In this document: positions 1 through 7,958 of the stretch, piece by piece
How the letters are laid out: each line of letters begins with the position of its first letter
Numbering within the stretch: position 1 is the stretch's first letter
Assembly (NCBI RefSeq): GCF_014323565.1
Contig: NZ_CP058669.1
Coordinates: 2,259,501-2,323,500, forward strand
Direction of reading: 5' to 3'
Origin: Hyphobacterium sp. CCMP332
GTDB lineage: Bacteria > Pseudomonadota > Alphaproteobacteria > Caulobacterales > Maricaulaceae
DNA length: 64,000 nt
The notes under the pieces: generated by a model
Told to the model about the DNA's origin: nothing
Databases searched by the model: none
The model's input: only the letters and a program-made list of their open reading frames with translations
Translations under genes and position numbers: made by a program

Positions 1-774
1 GATCACCTTGCAGATATACCGGTCAGCTGCGTTCAGTTCAGCGGCTTCAGCCTTGCCGCCGACATGCATGTTCGATCGCGTTTCGCCGGGCTGCGGGACG
101 CGGTTGATGACCCCGACAGCCTCGCCATCGATCAGGATGACGCGCCGGTCTCCCGCCGACACATTCGGCAAGAACGCCTGCGCAATGATCGGCTCGCGAT
201 TGATGCCGAAAAACATTTCGACAATGGACGAGAAATTGCTGTCATCGGGCTTCACCCGGAACACGCCAGCCCCGCCATTGCCGTAAAGCGGCTTGAGGAT
301 GATGTCCTTGTGCGTCGTCCGGAAGTCCCTGATCGCCGACAGGTCGCGCGAAATCAGCGTCGGTGGGATGAGGTCGGGGAAATCCAGCGGAATGATTTTT
401 TCCGGGCTGGACCGGACCCATTCCGGATCATTCAGAACCAGCGTTCTGCCTTTCAGATATTCCAGAATATGGCAGGCCGTGATGTAGGACATATCGAACG
501 GCGGATCCTGCCGCATCAGGACAACATCCACATCCTCGGCCAGATCCAGCGTCTCGCGATCTCCCTCGATCGCCGGCTGGCCGGTAACGCGCTGAACCGT
601 TGCCGGGCGGGCGCGCGCCGTGACTTTCCCGGCCTCCCAGGACAGGTGTTGCGGCTGATAGGTCCACAGTTTGTGGCCCCGCTCCTGAGCCGCTTCCATC
701 AGTGCAAAACTGGTGTCGCCATTGATGTCGACGCCGGAAACCGGGTCCATCTGAACCGCAATGCGAAGGCTCAT
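1..774 (-). CDS. gshB: Glutathione synthetase, N-terminal 258 residues (cut by window edge)
   Basis: Joins gamma-glutamylcysteine and glycine with ATP to make glutathione, in the cytosol. The reading frame is open from the ATG at 774 to base 1, giving 258 residues of a protein usually near 315. Family features are visible: the N-terminal pre-ATP-grasp domain, RQDPPFD at about residue 88-94, NDPEWVR at 115-121 and the ATP-grasp start KPLYGNGGAG at 161-170. It is the last visible gene of a leftward run rsmI-yraN-BON lipoprotein-gshB, a common alphaproteobacterial order. The C-terminus with the rest of the ATP site lies outside the window, so integrity there is unknown. Confidence 0.95.
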   Translation of the reverse strand, partial: MSLRIAVQMDPVSGVDINGDTSFALMEAAQERGHKLWTYQPQHLSWEAGKVTARARPATVQRVTGQPAIEGDRETLDLAEDVDVVLMRQDPPFDMSYITACHILEYLKGRTLVLNDPEWVRSSPEKIIPLDFPDLIPPTLISRDLSAIRDFRTTHKDIILKPLYGNGGAGVFRVKPDDSNFSSIVEMFFGINREPIIAQAFLPNVSAGDRRVILIDGEAVGVINRVPQPGETRSNMHVGGKAEAAELNAADRYICKVI

Positions 775-786
775 TCTGTGTCCTGT

Positions 787-1452
787 CTAGTCAATGGGCG
801 TAAAGGTCGTTGACCGCACATCCTGCGGTGGCTCCAGCGACGGCAGGGACTCATTTGCCGGAATCGCTTCTCCGCTGCAAGCGGCAGCCTGACGCGCGCC
901 TCGGGCGACCGGCGTCGCTTCCTCGCCCACAACCCGGACGAAGGTGACCACTTCCGTCACACCATCCACGAGCGAGGCATGTTGCGCGGCCCGCTCCAGT
1001 TCGCCGCGCGTGCGCGCCACACCCAGAAGAAAGACGCGGCCATTTTCAGCTTCCACATTGTAATTCACGCTGCGTACCGAACGGTCCCGCAAAAGGCGGC
1101 TGCGCACTTGCTGGGTGATCCAGCTGTCACGCGCCCCATCACGCAGCGTCGAGGCGCTCGCGACCGTCACTTCATTCTCGACGGCCCGTACAGCCAGAGC
1201 CGACCAGGCAAGACATTCGGCCTGACGCCGGTCTTCTTCGCGGGGCGCGGTGCCGGTGAGAAGCGCGATCCCGTCCGTGACCTCCACATCCACACCATCA
1301 AGCGCATAGCCCTCGGCGCGGGTCATGGCGGCCTTGATCGAAAGTGATGCATTCGTGTCATCAATGCCGCGGCCGATCGACCTCTCAGGCTGGATCGCCG
1401 CACAGGCCGAAAGGGTCAGTGCGAAAATCAGGGGAATAAGGCGGAATTTCAT
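787..1452 (-). CDS. BON-domain outer-membrane lipoprotein, DolP/OsmY-like
   Basis: A 221-residue lipoprotein. The signal peptide ends in the lipobox LSAC (Cys17). Two BON domains follow, at about residues 35-100 and 105-170, each with the pattern of a variable beta strand then G-x-V/A-x-L-x-G (ITDGIALLTG-like and NGRVFLLG). BON domains bind phospholipid membranes, and E. coli DolP keeps the outer membrane intact. The C-terminal 45 residues are low-complexity and likely disordered. It lies between yraN and gshB in the same direction, where this family is often found in alphaproteobacteria. The exact role is inferred from the family. Confidence 0.85.
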   Translation of the reverse strand: MKFRLIPLIFALTLSACAAIQPERSIGRGIDDTNASLSIKAAMTRAEGYALDGVDVEVTDGIALLTGTAPREEDRRQAECLAWSALAVRAVENEVTVASASTLRDGARDSWITQQVRSRLLRDRSVRSVNYNVEAENGRVFLLGVARTRGELERAAQHASLVDGVTEVVTFVRVVGEEATPVARGARQAAACSGEAIPANESLPSLEPPQDVRSTTFTPID

Positions 1453-1511
1453 GCGGCAACACTCCAGAAATGACAGCCCGGCTGGAAGTCTATCTGCGCA
1501 AATGATTCTGT

Positions 1512-1898
1512 TCAGTTAAAGTTTTGTGAGCCACGCCCTTCCGGCCAGAACGCCTGACGGGAATGAAAGGGCAGACGCCACGGCCGGATCACGATCAGAT
1601 CATAGCGGATGTCCAGCCCGGCATATTGCCGGCTGCGGCCGATAAAACTCGACGTGCCGCGGATAATGCGCTGTTGCTGATGCCAGGTCAGAGCGTTGAT
1701 GCCATCCGCCAGCGAATTGCGTCCCTTGACTTCGACGATTGCCAGAATTCGGCCCTTGCGGGCGACAATGTCCAGCTCACCCGATGAGGTTTTCTCCCGC
1801 AGGGAGACAATGCGATAGCCTTTCAGAACAAGCCAGAGAGCCGCCCACCGCTCGGCACGGCGACCGCGCGCCTCGGCCTGGCGGCGCGATTCCGTCAC
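1512..1898 (-). CDS. yraN: YraN family (UPF0102) endonuclease-like protein
   Basis: 128 residues, usual for UPF0102. The restriction-endonuclease-like fold is indicated by GELDIVARKG followed by IVEVKGR, the D-x(n)-E-x-K arrangement of metal-dependent nucleases. The biological role of the family is not settled; a nuclease linked to replication or Holliday-junction processing has been suggested. The start ATG at 1898 overlaps the rsmI stop by four bases, so the two are likely co-translated. Confidence 0.9.
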   Translation of the reverse strand: MTESRRQAEARGRRAERWAALWLVLKGYRIVSLREKTSSGELDIVARKGRILAIVEVKGRNSLADGINALTWHQQQRIIRGTSSFIGRSRQYAGLDIRYDLIVIRPWRLPFHSRQAFWPEGRGSQNFN

Positions 1899-2791
1899 CC
1901 TTTGGCGTCCTTGAGCAACAGGGCCCGCGCGTAAAGGTCCCGCTTGTTGAGACCTGTTGCGTCCGCAATTTTTGCCGCTGCCCCCTTGACCCCGAGACCG
2001 GGAATTAGCGCCCGCAATTCCGCATCAATATCTATTGAGACGCGACCGCCGCCATCACCCGGACCGATCAGCAGCGTGATTTCGCCGCGCGGAGGACCGT
2101 TTTCGGCATAGAAAGCGGCAAGGTCCGCAACAGACCCGCGGCGAAATTCCTCGAATTTCTTCGTCAGCTCGCGCGCTACTACGGCCTCTCGCTCGCCCAG
2201 AACGCTTGAAATATCTGCCAGACTCGCCGCCAGCCGCGGACCGGATTCATAAAAAACCAGCGTTCCCGGGATGGCGGCCAGCTCTTTCAGGCGATTCTGC
2301 CGCGTCCCGGATCGCGGCGGCAGAAAGCCGGCGAAAAAGAAGGCGTCACTGGGCAAGCCGGCCGCCGCAAGGCCGGTCAGAAGCGCGGAGGCGCCCGGCA
2401 AGGCCCTGACCGGATGGCCCGCCTCAACCGCCTCGCGGACCAGTTTATACCCCGGATCGGAAATCAGCGGTGTTCCCGCATCCGAGATCAGGACAACGCG
2501 CTCACCGGCTTCCAGCGCTTCGAGAATCTCCGGGCGCACTTTGGCCCCGTTATGGTCATGATAAGGTAAGACTTTTCCGCTAATGCCATAGGCGTCCATC
2601 AGCTTTCGGGCCACACGCGTATCTTCGGCCAGTATCCGGTCAGCTCCTGCCAGGGCATCCAGAGCGCGAAGTGTAATGTCGCGCAAATTGCCGATCGGCG
2701 TGGAAACAATGTTCAGACCCGGCTCGGGCGGTTGCGGTGCGGGAGCGCGGCGGCTAGTTTTGCCGGGAATATGTGAAGGCGGCTCTGTCAT
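1895..2791 (-). CDS. rsmI: 16S rRNA (cytidine-1402 2'-O) methyltransferase
   Basis: Methylates the ribose of C1402 in 16S rRNA using S-adenosylmethionine; with RsmH it tunes decoding fidelity. The tetrapyrrole-methylase fold is recognisable from VSTPIGNLRDIT near residue 29, LAEDTRVARKL, SDAGTPLISDPG and the FFFAGFLPPR block. 298 residues from the ATG at 2791. An upstream in-frame start at 2863 would run deeper into the opposing gene and adds 24 residues without family similarity, so I reject it. The start codon overlaps the start codon of the divergent LpoA-like gene inside a CATG palindrome. Confidence 0.93.
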   Translation of the reverse strand: MTEPPSHIPGKTSRRAPAPQPPEPGLNIVSTPIGNLRDITLRALDALAGADRILAEDTRVARKLMDAYGISGKVLPYHDHNGAKVRPEILEALEAGERVVLISDAGTPLISDPGYKLVREAVEAGHPVRALPGASALLTGLAAAGLPSDAFFFAGFLPPRSGTRQNRLKELAAIPGTLVFYESGPRLAASLADISSVLGEREAVVARELTKKFEEFRRGSVADLAAFYAENGPPRGEITLLIGPGDGGGRVSIDIDAELRALIPGLGVKGAAAKIADATGLNKRDLYARALLLKDAKG

Positions 2792-4109
2792 GATTCTCGC
2801 AGCATCTTTGCGCGGCTTGCGCAAACTACCAAGACCGATTGTTGTTACGCTGACAATGGCCACATTGGCCGCATGTGCCAGTACACCCCCGCCACCACCT
2901 CCTCCGCCGCCTCCGCCACCGGAAGTGATCGAGCCGGAGGTGACAACACCCGAAGTGGTCGAGCCGGAAATTGTGCGGCAGGACGGTATTGTCCCGCGCC
3001 ACCTTGAAGGCCGCGACCTGACCCGGGCGGCGCTACTGCTGCCGTTCAGTCACCACAATGCCGCCGCCCGCGGTGAGGCGTCCAATCTGCTGCGCGCGGC
3101 CGAGCTGGCCCTGTTCGAGCATGGCGCGGATACGCTGGTCCTGATGCCGAAGGATACGGGCGGAACCGCGGAGGGCGCGCGTCAGGCTGCACAGGCGGCG
3201 ATTGATGATGGTGCTGATATTATTCTCGGCCCGCTTTTCGGAGCGGCCGCCGTCGCAGCCGGACAGGTCGCGCAGCGCTATGATGTCCCGGTCCTCGCTT
3301 TCTCGACCGATACCAGCATTGCCGGAAACGGCGTCTACCTCCTCAGCCTCCCGCCCGATCAGGAAGTTGCGCGCATTACCGAATATGTGGCGCTTCTCGG
3401 CGTTGACCGTTTTGCCTTTATCGGACCGGGCGGAGCCTATGGTAGCGCCGTCCGCAATGCCCTTGCCGAAAACGCGCAGCTGAATGGCGGTGCGCTGGTG
3501 GCCGAGGAAACCTATGTCGGCGGCGTCGAGGCCATGACATCCGCCGCGCGGCGTCTGGCCCAGCTCGGCTTCACAAGCCTCGAGGCCGAAGACGCCATGA
3601 TGTTCAACTCCAGCGAATGGGTCCCGTCACCCAATGCGCCATTTCAGGCCGTGATGTTGCCGGAAGGCGGCACGCGGTTGCGCACACTGGGGCCGCTTCT
3701 GCCCTACCATGAAATTGACCCGTTGATTGTCCGCTTCATCGGTACCGGCCTGTGGAATAGTGAGGAGACACGCCGTGAGCCCGTCCTCCATGGCGGCTGG
3801 TTTGCCGGACCGGATGCAGAGGCCCACGACGCCTTTGTCACCCAATACGAATCCGCCTTTGGGGAGGAACCGTCCCGCATTGCCAGCCACGCCTATGACG
3901 GGGTCTTGCTATCGGTTTTCTTTGCCAATGAAGGCGGGGTCAGCCGCGAAGCGCTGGAAGACCCGGAAGGTTTTTACGGAGCGGACGGTCTGTTCCGTTT
4001 CCGCGCGGATGGCCGAATCGAACGCGGACTGGCCATTTATGAGGTGCGCCGCGATGGCTTCCGCGTCATCGAGCCGGCACCGCGCGAATTTGCTCCAGCC
4101 GTATTCTAG
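2790..4109 (+). CDS. LpoA-like penicillin-binding protein activator lipoprotein
   Basis: 439 residues. A signal peptide with lipobox LAAC is followed by a run of 12 prolines, then repeated E-P-E-V/I linker segments. The remainder is a type I periplasmic-binding-protein fold (Peripla_BP_6-like), with LLPFS near the start, GAIFGPLFG-type and GTGLW segments. LpoA of gammaproteobacteria reaches through the peptidoglycan to activate PBP1A; proteins of this shape next to rsmI and yraN carry the same annotation. The proline run is a plausible spacer between the membrane anchor and the globular domain. The start is uncertain: ATG 2790 has only a weak upstream AAGG, and a TTG slightly downstream would also keep the signal peptide. 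The stop TAG overlaps the hemW stop in a CTAG tetranucleotide. Confidence 0.8.
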   Translation: MILAASLRGLRKLPRPIVVTLTMATLAACASTPPPPPPPPPPPPEVIEPEVTTPEVVEPEIVRQDGIVPRHLEGRDLTRAALLLPFSHHNAAARGEASNLLRAAELALFEHGADTLVLMPKDTGGTAEGARQAAQAAIDDGADIILGPLFGAAAVAAGQVAQRYDVPVLAFSTDTSIAGNGVYLLSLPPDQEVARITEYVALLGVDRFAFIGPGGAYGSAVRNALAENAQLNGGALVAEETYVGGVEAMTSAARRLAQLGFTSLEAEDAMMFNSSEWVPSPNAPFQAVMLPEGGTRLRTLGPLLPYHEIDPLIVRFIGTGLWNSEETRREPVLHGGWFAGPDAEAHDAFVTQYESAFGEEPSRIASHAYDGVLLSVFFANEGGVSREALEDPEGFYGADGLFRFRADGRIERGLAIYEVRRDGFRVIEPAPREFAPAVF

Positions 4110-5242
4110 GGGCAAAGCGCAGCCGCAATGCCGTCCGCCAGAAGGCGGCCCTCATCGGTAAGGCAAAGGCGCGTCCCGGACATCGTCAACCAGCCCTGAT
4201 CGGTATATCGGCGCAATTCTTCAGCCTCCACGGTTTGGCCGGTGGTGTGTTTCAACTGTTCAAGATCAAGCCCGCTTTCAATCCGCAATCCCATCAGAAT
4301 GCGTTCCCTTGCTTCATCCAGTGCAGACAAGGTCTCGGCTTTCGACCCCGTACCGGTCTCGGCAACCCGGCGGATATAGTCGGCAGGCCGCAGCGCGGTC
4401 TCGGTCGAGAGCCGCCCGCCCGTTGCGGCCGATCCAATCCGGCCATGGCCACCGGGGCCGATGCCGATCCAGTCCGCCCCCTGCCAATAAAGGCGGTTAT
4501 GGCGCGATTCAGCACCCGGTCTGGCGTGATTGGAAATTTCATAGGCGGGAAGTCCCGCCTCCCGGCACAATTCCTGGGTCAGGCGATACAATCTTTCCCC
4601 GAGCGCGTCTCCGGGAGGCGTCAACTCGCCCCGCTCTGCCCGTTTGGCAAAGGCGGTGCCCGGCTCGATGGTCAATTGATAGAGCGAGAGATGTGCGAGG
4701 CCTGTGGCCAGCACTGACGACAACTCCGCCGCCCAGTCATTTTCTGTCTGACCCTCGCGGGCATAAATGAGGTCAATGGACACATTGCCAAAAGCGGACA
4801 GGGCCGCGTCCAGCGCCGCTTGACTGCTGGCGCCATCATGATCACGGCCCAGCGCGCGCAAGGCGTCATCATGAAAACTCTGCACGCCCAGAGAAAGGCG
4901 GTTTATCCCGGCCGCGGCAAAATCAGCCAATCGGCCTGCGTCATTCGGATTCGCTTCCAGTCCGATCTCGATACCCGGATCAAAGCCAAATCCGGTTTGC
5001 GCGCGGTCAATGAGCTGCCCGATTTGCCGCCCCGTCATCAGGGACGGCGTTCCGCCGCCAAAGTGAATCGAGGCAAGCGTTCGACCCGGCCATTGCGCGG
5101 CCCAATAATCCAGATCCGCCACAAGGGCCTCAAACAGCGCGCCGTCATTTCCCCGCGCACGATACACATTGAAATCGCAATACGGGCAGATCCGGGCACA
5201 GAACGGCCAGTGTATATAAAGGCCCAGAGCGGTATCAGACAT
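4106..5242 (-). CDS. hemW: Radical SAM haem chaperone HemW (HemN-like)
   Basis: 378 residues. The radical-SAM cluster motif is [10 protein letters not shown] (C-x3-C-x2-C) at about residue 16-24, followed by HFGGGTPSL and the C-terminal HemN domain. The HemW branch lacks the extra N-terminal residues of true coproporphyrinogen III oxidase HemN and is established as a haem-binding chaperone. Members next to rdgB and rph, as here, are typically HemW. The ATG at 5242 overlaps the end of rdgB by eight bases, indicating one transcript. Confidence 0.9.
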   Translation of the reverse strand: MSDTALGLYIHWPFCARICPYCDFNVYRARGNDGALFEALVADLDYWAAQWPGRTLASIHFGGGTPSLMTGRQIGQLIDRAQTGFGFDPGIEIGLEANPNDAGRLADFAAAGINRLSLGVQSFHDDALRALGRDHDGASSQAALDAALSAFGNVSIDLIYAREGQTENDWAAELSSVLATGLAHLSLYQLTIEPGTAFAKRAERGELTPPGDALGERLYRLTQELCREAGLPAYEISNHARPGAESRHNRLYWQGADWIGIGPGGHGRIGSAATGGRLSTETALRPADYIRRVAETGTGSKAETLSALDEARERILMGLRIESGLDLEQLKHTTGQTVEAEELRRYTDQGWLTMSGTRLCLTDEGRLLADGIAAALCP

Positions 5243-5834
5243 GACCGAACTCGGCCGCGATCAAGGCCGTCATAGCGCGGGCGCGATGGCTCATCGCCGC
5301 TTTCTCACGCGACGTCATTTCCGCAAACACGCGCGTCTCTCCCTCTGGCTGAAAGACCGGGTCATATCCAAACCCACCCTCTCCGCGCGGCGGCCAGATC
5401 ATCTCGCCAACAACCCGGCCCTCATAAATCCGGTCAGACTCTCCCGGCACAACAAGTGCCAGCACACAAACAAAGGCGGCGCTGCGGTCGCCATCGCCAC
5501 AGGCCTCCAGCTCGTCCTCGATCCGGCGCATCGCCCGTGCGAAATCGCGAGGCTCGCCTGCCCAGCGTGCGGAGTGAATGCCGGGCTGACCGTTCAGTGC
5601 CGTTACACAAAGGCCGGAATCATCGGCGAGCGCAGGTAGGCCGGTTGCCTGACTGGCCGCCCGCGCTTTCAGCAGGGCATTACCGGCGAATGTCGACTCG
5701 GTTTCATCGGGTTCGGAGAGTGAAAAATCAGCAGCCGACTGCAAATTGACACCAAAAGGCCTCAGCAACTCGCCTATCTCTCTGATTTTTCCTTGGTTAT
5801 GTGACGCCAACACCCAGGAATTTGCTGCTTTCAT
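5235..5834 (-). CDS. rdgB: dITP/XTP pyrophosphatase (non-canonical purine NTPase)
   Basis: Removes dITP, dXTP and related deaminated nucleotides from the pool by hydrolysis to the monophosphate. The Ham1 signature is present: [11 protein letters not shown] at the N-terminus (about residue 10-20), [10 protein letters not shown] in the middle, GFGYDPVF and the C-terminal SHRARA. The start ATG 5834 gives 199 residues; an in-frame start at 5852 adds six residues and cannot be excluded. First gene of the rdgB-hemW pair. Confidence 0.95.
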   Translation of the reverse strand: MKAANSWVLASHNQGKIREIGELLRPFGVNLQSAADFSLSEPDETESTFAGNALLKARAASQATGLPALADDSGLCVTALNGQPGIHSARWAGEPRDFARAMRRIEDELEACGDGDRSAAFVCVLALVVPGESDRIYEGRVVGEMIWPPRGEGGFGYDPVFQPEGETRVFAEMTSREKAAMSHRARAMTALIAAEFGHV

Positions 5835-5852
5835 AGCCCGGTTCACCCTCAT

Positions 5853-6013
5853 TTTTTATCGCCTTTCGGAAAATTAATATCGAAAAACGATATTTTTGCT
5901 TGCAGCCCCGGAATTTTATGTTTATCGATAAATCCACGGACGGCGAAATGATCGTTCGGCAGACAAAACAAAACATCTTGGTCGATTGAAACACTTAACT
6001 GGAGAACATAAAA
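5853..6013. promoter_or_regulatory. AT-rich upstream region with two palindromes (candidate operators)
   Basis: The gap between rdgB and the micropeptide gene is much richer in A+T than its surroundings. It holds a perfect 7-bp inverted repeat with a 5-bp spacer (AATATCG-N5-CGATATT, 5876-5894) and a perfect 12-bp palindrome TTTATCGATAAA (5921-5932). Both contain the half-site TATCG. They could bind the small HTH regulator encoded downstream at 6751; this is inference from position only. The first could also be a weak terminator for something upstream. Confidence 0.45.
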
Positions 6014-6130
6014 ATGGTCAGGTCCGAAAACAATGCAGCACGCACCTTTCTTGCGGTTGCGATTAATGCGTTTCTTATCATCGCGGTCGGTGCCGGCGTT
6101 GTTGCCGCTCTCGCCCCGGCGATGGCATGA
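6014..6130 (+). CDS. 38-residue single-pass membrane micropeptide
   Basis: An ATG at 6014 preceded by GGAGAA (6001-6006, spacing 7) opens a 38-codon frame ending TGA at 6128-6130. The product has a short charged N-terminus (MVRSENNAAR) and then one continuous hydrophobic stretch of about 27 residues ending in PAMA. It precedes the DUF2975 gene by 63 bases in the same direction and could be translated from the same message. I recognise no family. It could act as a small partner of the DUF2975 protein or be a leader peptide. Confidence 0.5.
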   Translation: MVRSENNAARTFLAVAINAFLIIAVGAGVVAALAPAMA

Positions 6131-6193
6131 GCGTAAAATGGTCCCGGCGGTAGCGTTACGCGCCGCCGGGGACCCAATAGGGGGCAGGAGTAA

Positions 6194-6736
6194 ATGGAGG
6201 CAACAAAAGCGAGTCCGATGATCGGAGGCCTGAAATGGCTTCTGGATATCATCTGGTATCTTTTGTGGGCGGTGCTCATCGTCAGCGCGGTAACCGTACT
6301 CCTTGCCACAATATTGTTCGGTGCCCAGCTTTTTGGGTGGTTGCCGAGCGGGGTCGCAGCCTCTCTTACGGGGGCGATAGACCGGGTCATCATGCTCCCG
6401 CTTGTTGTGGGAGAGATTGTCACGCTTCTGGTGATTGTGCATCGCCTGAGGCTGATCGTCAGAACCCTCATTTCCGGGGACCCGTTTGTTCCTGAAAATG
6501 CTGGACATTTGCGGGTCATAGCCATCGCGGTCGGCGTTTACCAGATCGTTCGCTATGCCGCTCAGGGTCTGGTCGCAATTTCGCTGGCCGTCTTTAATTT
6601 CCGGATCGGAGGCGTGGAGCTCACGCATTTCGATCTCAATCTCGGGCCATGGTTTGCGGTGGCCGCGCTTCTGGTGTTGTCGGAGGTTCTTCGTGAAGGA
6701 GCCCGGATGCGCCAGGAACAGAAACTGACGATTTAG
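6194..6736 (+). CDS. DUF2975 membrane protein
   Basis: 180 residues with four predicted membrane helices (roughly residues 13-45, 67-88, 107-135 and 150-165). The segment LRLIVRTLISGDPFVPENAGHLR between helices 2 and 3 is the DUF2975 hallmark. The family is of unknown function and is nearly always followed by a small Cro/CI-type HTH gene, as here (14-base gap). By analogy with other membrane-protein plus Xre pairs, the membrane protein may sense a signal and act on the regulator, but no mechanism is visible in the sequence. Confidence 0.85.
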   Translation: MEATKASPMIGGLKWLLDIIWYLLWAVLIVSAVTVLLATILFGAQLFGWLPSGVAASLTGAIDRVIMLPLVVGEIVTLLVIVHRLRLIVRTLISGDPFVPENAGHLRVIAIAVGVYQIVRYAAQGLVAISLAVFNFRIGGVELTHFDLNLGPWFAVAALLVLSEVLREGARMRQEQKLTI

Positions 6737-6750
6737 GGAGGCGCGGGAAC

Positions 6751-6981
6751 ATGCCCATTCGCGTCACCCTCGACAGGATGCTCCTTGAGCGCCGCATGTC
6801 TCTGACAGAGCTGTGCGATCGGGTCGGCATCACAATGGCAAACCTGTCCATTCTCAAGACAGGCAAAGCCAAGGCAGTCAGATTTTCGACGCTGGAAGCG
6901 TTGTGCCAGGAACTGGATTGCCAACCTGGCGACCTTCTGAGCTTCGATGAAGATGGAGACGGAGACGGCACCGACGCCTGA
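6751..6981 (+). CDS. Small Cro/CI (YozG-type) HTH transcriptional regulator
   Basis: 76 residues. The helix-turn-helix runs from about residue 15 to 50, with MSLTELCDRVGITMANLSILKTGKAKAV in short segments typical of the HTH_26/YozG group, and FSTLEALCQELDCQPGDLL closing the domain. The C-terminal tail is acidic (DEDGDGDGTDA). Paired with the DUF2975 gene just upstream. Such regulators usually repress their own operon; the palindromes at 5876-5932 are candidate targets. Confidence 0.88.
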   Translation: MPIRVTLDRMLLERRMSLTELCDRVGITMANLSILKTGKAKAVRFSTLEALCQELDCQPGDLLSFDEDGDGDGTDA

Positions 6982-7025
6982 TCCGTTTCAAGTAAACCCC
7001 CGGCGGATTTTCCACCGGACGGTGA

Positions 7026-7119
7026 AGAAGCAGCGGGAGCGGGCCTGATTGGCATACGCCCCTTCCCAAGAGCGCCGATCGGGCCTTTTTCAGCCCCCCA
7101 GCGCGCTCCCGCTGCTTCT
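7026..7119. terminator. Nested double hairpin between convergent HTH gene and rph
   Basis: Outer arms are perfect 16-bp inverted repeats (7026-7041 and 7104-7119). Inside them is a second stem of 12 bp with two G-T wobbles (7042-7053 and 7074-7085), followed directly by TTTTT (7086-7090). The inner stem plus T-run is an intrinsic terminator for the + strand gene ending at 6981. The outer stem is followed by another T-rich stretch and stands before the 3' end of rph on the other strand. The nested arrangement is larger than a normal terminator. Confidence 0.65.
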
Positions 7120-7128
7120 CTTTTTCCT

Positions 7129-7839
7129 TTATAATACGGAATTCTGGATTTCGCCTAGCTCGGCGATGCCTTTCCGTGCGAGATCAAAAAGTGCGTTGAA
7201 ATTTTCCTGCGGCAGCGGCCGGTCTTCGGCGGTCGCCTGAATTTCAACAATCCCGCCTGATGCGGTCAGAACGAAATTGGCGTCCGTCGACGCCTGGCTG
7301 TCTTCCTCGTATTCCAGATCAAGCCGCGCCGTACCGTCCACCATGCCGCAGGAAATCGCGGCCAGCTGGTCAAACACCGGATCGGTTTTGAGAACACCCT
7401 CTTCCACAAGCCAGCCCATCGCCAGCTTGAGGGCCACCCAGGCACCTGTAATGGCAGCCGTGCGGGTTCCGCCATCGGCCTGAATGACGTCACAATCCAG
7501 CGTCACCTGCCGCTCTCCCAGAGCCCTCATATCTGTAACAGCCCGCAGGGAACGTCCTATCAGGCGCTGGATTTCCTGCGTGCGGCCCGACTGTTTGCCG
7601 GCTGCGGCTTCCCGGCGTCCGCGCGTATGAGTGGCACGTGGCAGCATGCCGTATTCGGCCGTCACCCAGCCCTTGCCCGAATTACGCATCCATGGCGGTA
7701 CATTTTCTTCCACGCTGGCGGTGCAGAGCACATGTGTATTTCCACATCTGATCAGGCAGGAGCCTTCTGCATAGGGTGAAACACCGGTTTCGATCGTCAC
7801 ATCCCGCAAGGCATCCAGGGCGCGTCCATAAGGTCTCAT
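7129..7839 (-). CDS. rph: Ribonuclease PH
   Basis: A phosphorolytic 3'-5' exoribonuclease that trims tRNA 3' ends. 236 residues, the family's usual size. Recognised by the N-terminal [26 protein letters not shown], the basic block [12 protein letters not shown], and [19 protein letters not shown] with its catalytic aspartates. It is divergent from hrcA, with a 119-base gap. Together with rdgB and hemW to the left it keeps the usual alphaproteobacterial order, interrupted here by the DUF2975 island. Confidence 0.96.
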   Translation of the reverse strand: MRPYGRALDALRDVTIETGVSPYAEGSCLIRCGNTHVLCTASVEENVPPWMRNSGKGWVTAEYGMLPRATHTRGRREAAAGKQSGRTQEIQRLIGRSLRAVTDMRALGERQVTLDCDVIQADGGTRTAAITGAWVALKLAMGWLVEEGVLKTDPVFDQLAAISCGMVDGTARLDLEYEEDSQASTDANFVLTASGGIVEIQATAEDRPLPQENFNALFDLARKGIAELGEIQNSVL

Positions 7840-7958
7840 AGGTCAATTCTCCGACAGGGCTTTCGCCCCGTCTAGCCATGGCGCCAACAGACGTAAACCG
7901 GCGATCACCGCTTTGCCGGATTGAACGCCAAAGCCGCATGTCCTAACTGAAGGGCTCA

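Noticed and set aside
5849-6628. 259-codon minus-strand frame
   Set aside because: Antisense to the DUF2975 gene; Arg/Asp/His-rich random-looking translation.
7840-7958. CIRCE element at hrcA
   Set aside because: No TTAGCACTC-N9-GAGTGCTAA or near match in the rph-hrcA gap or elsewhere noticed.
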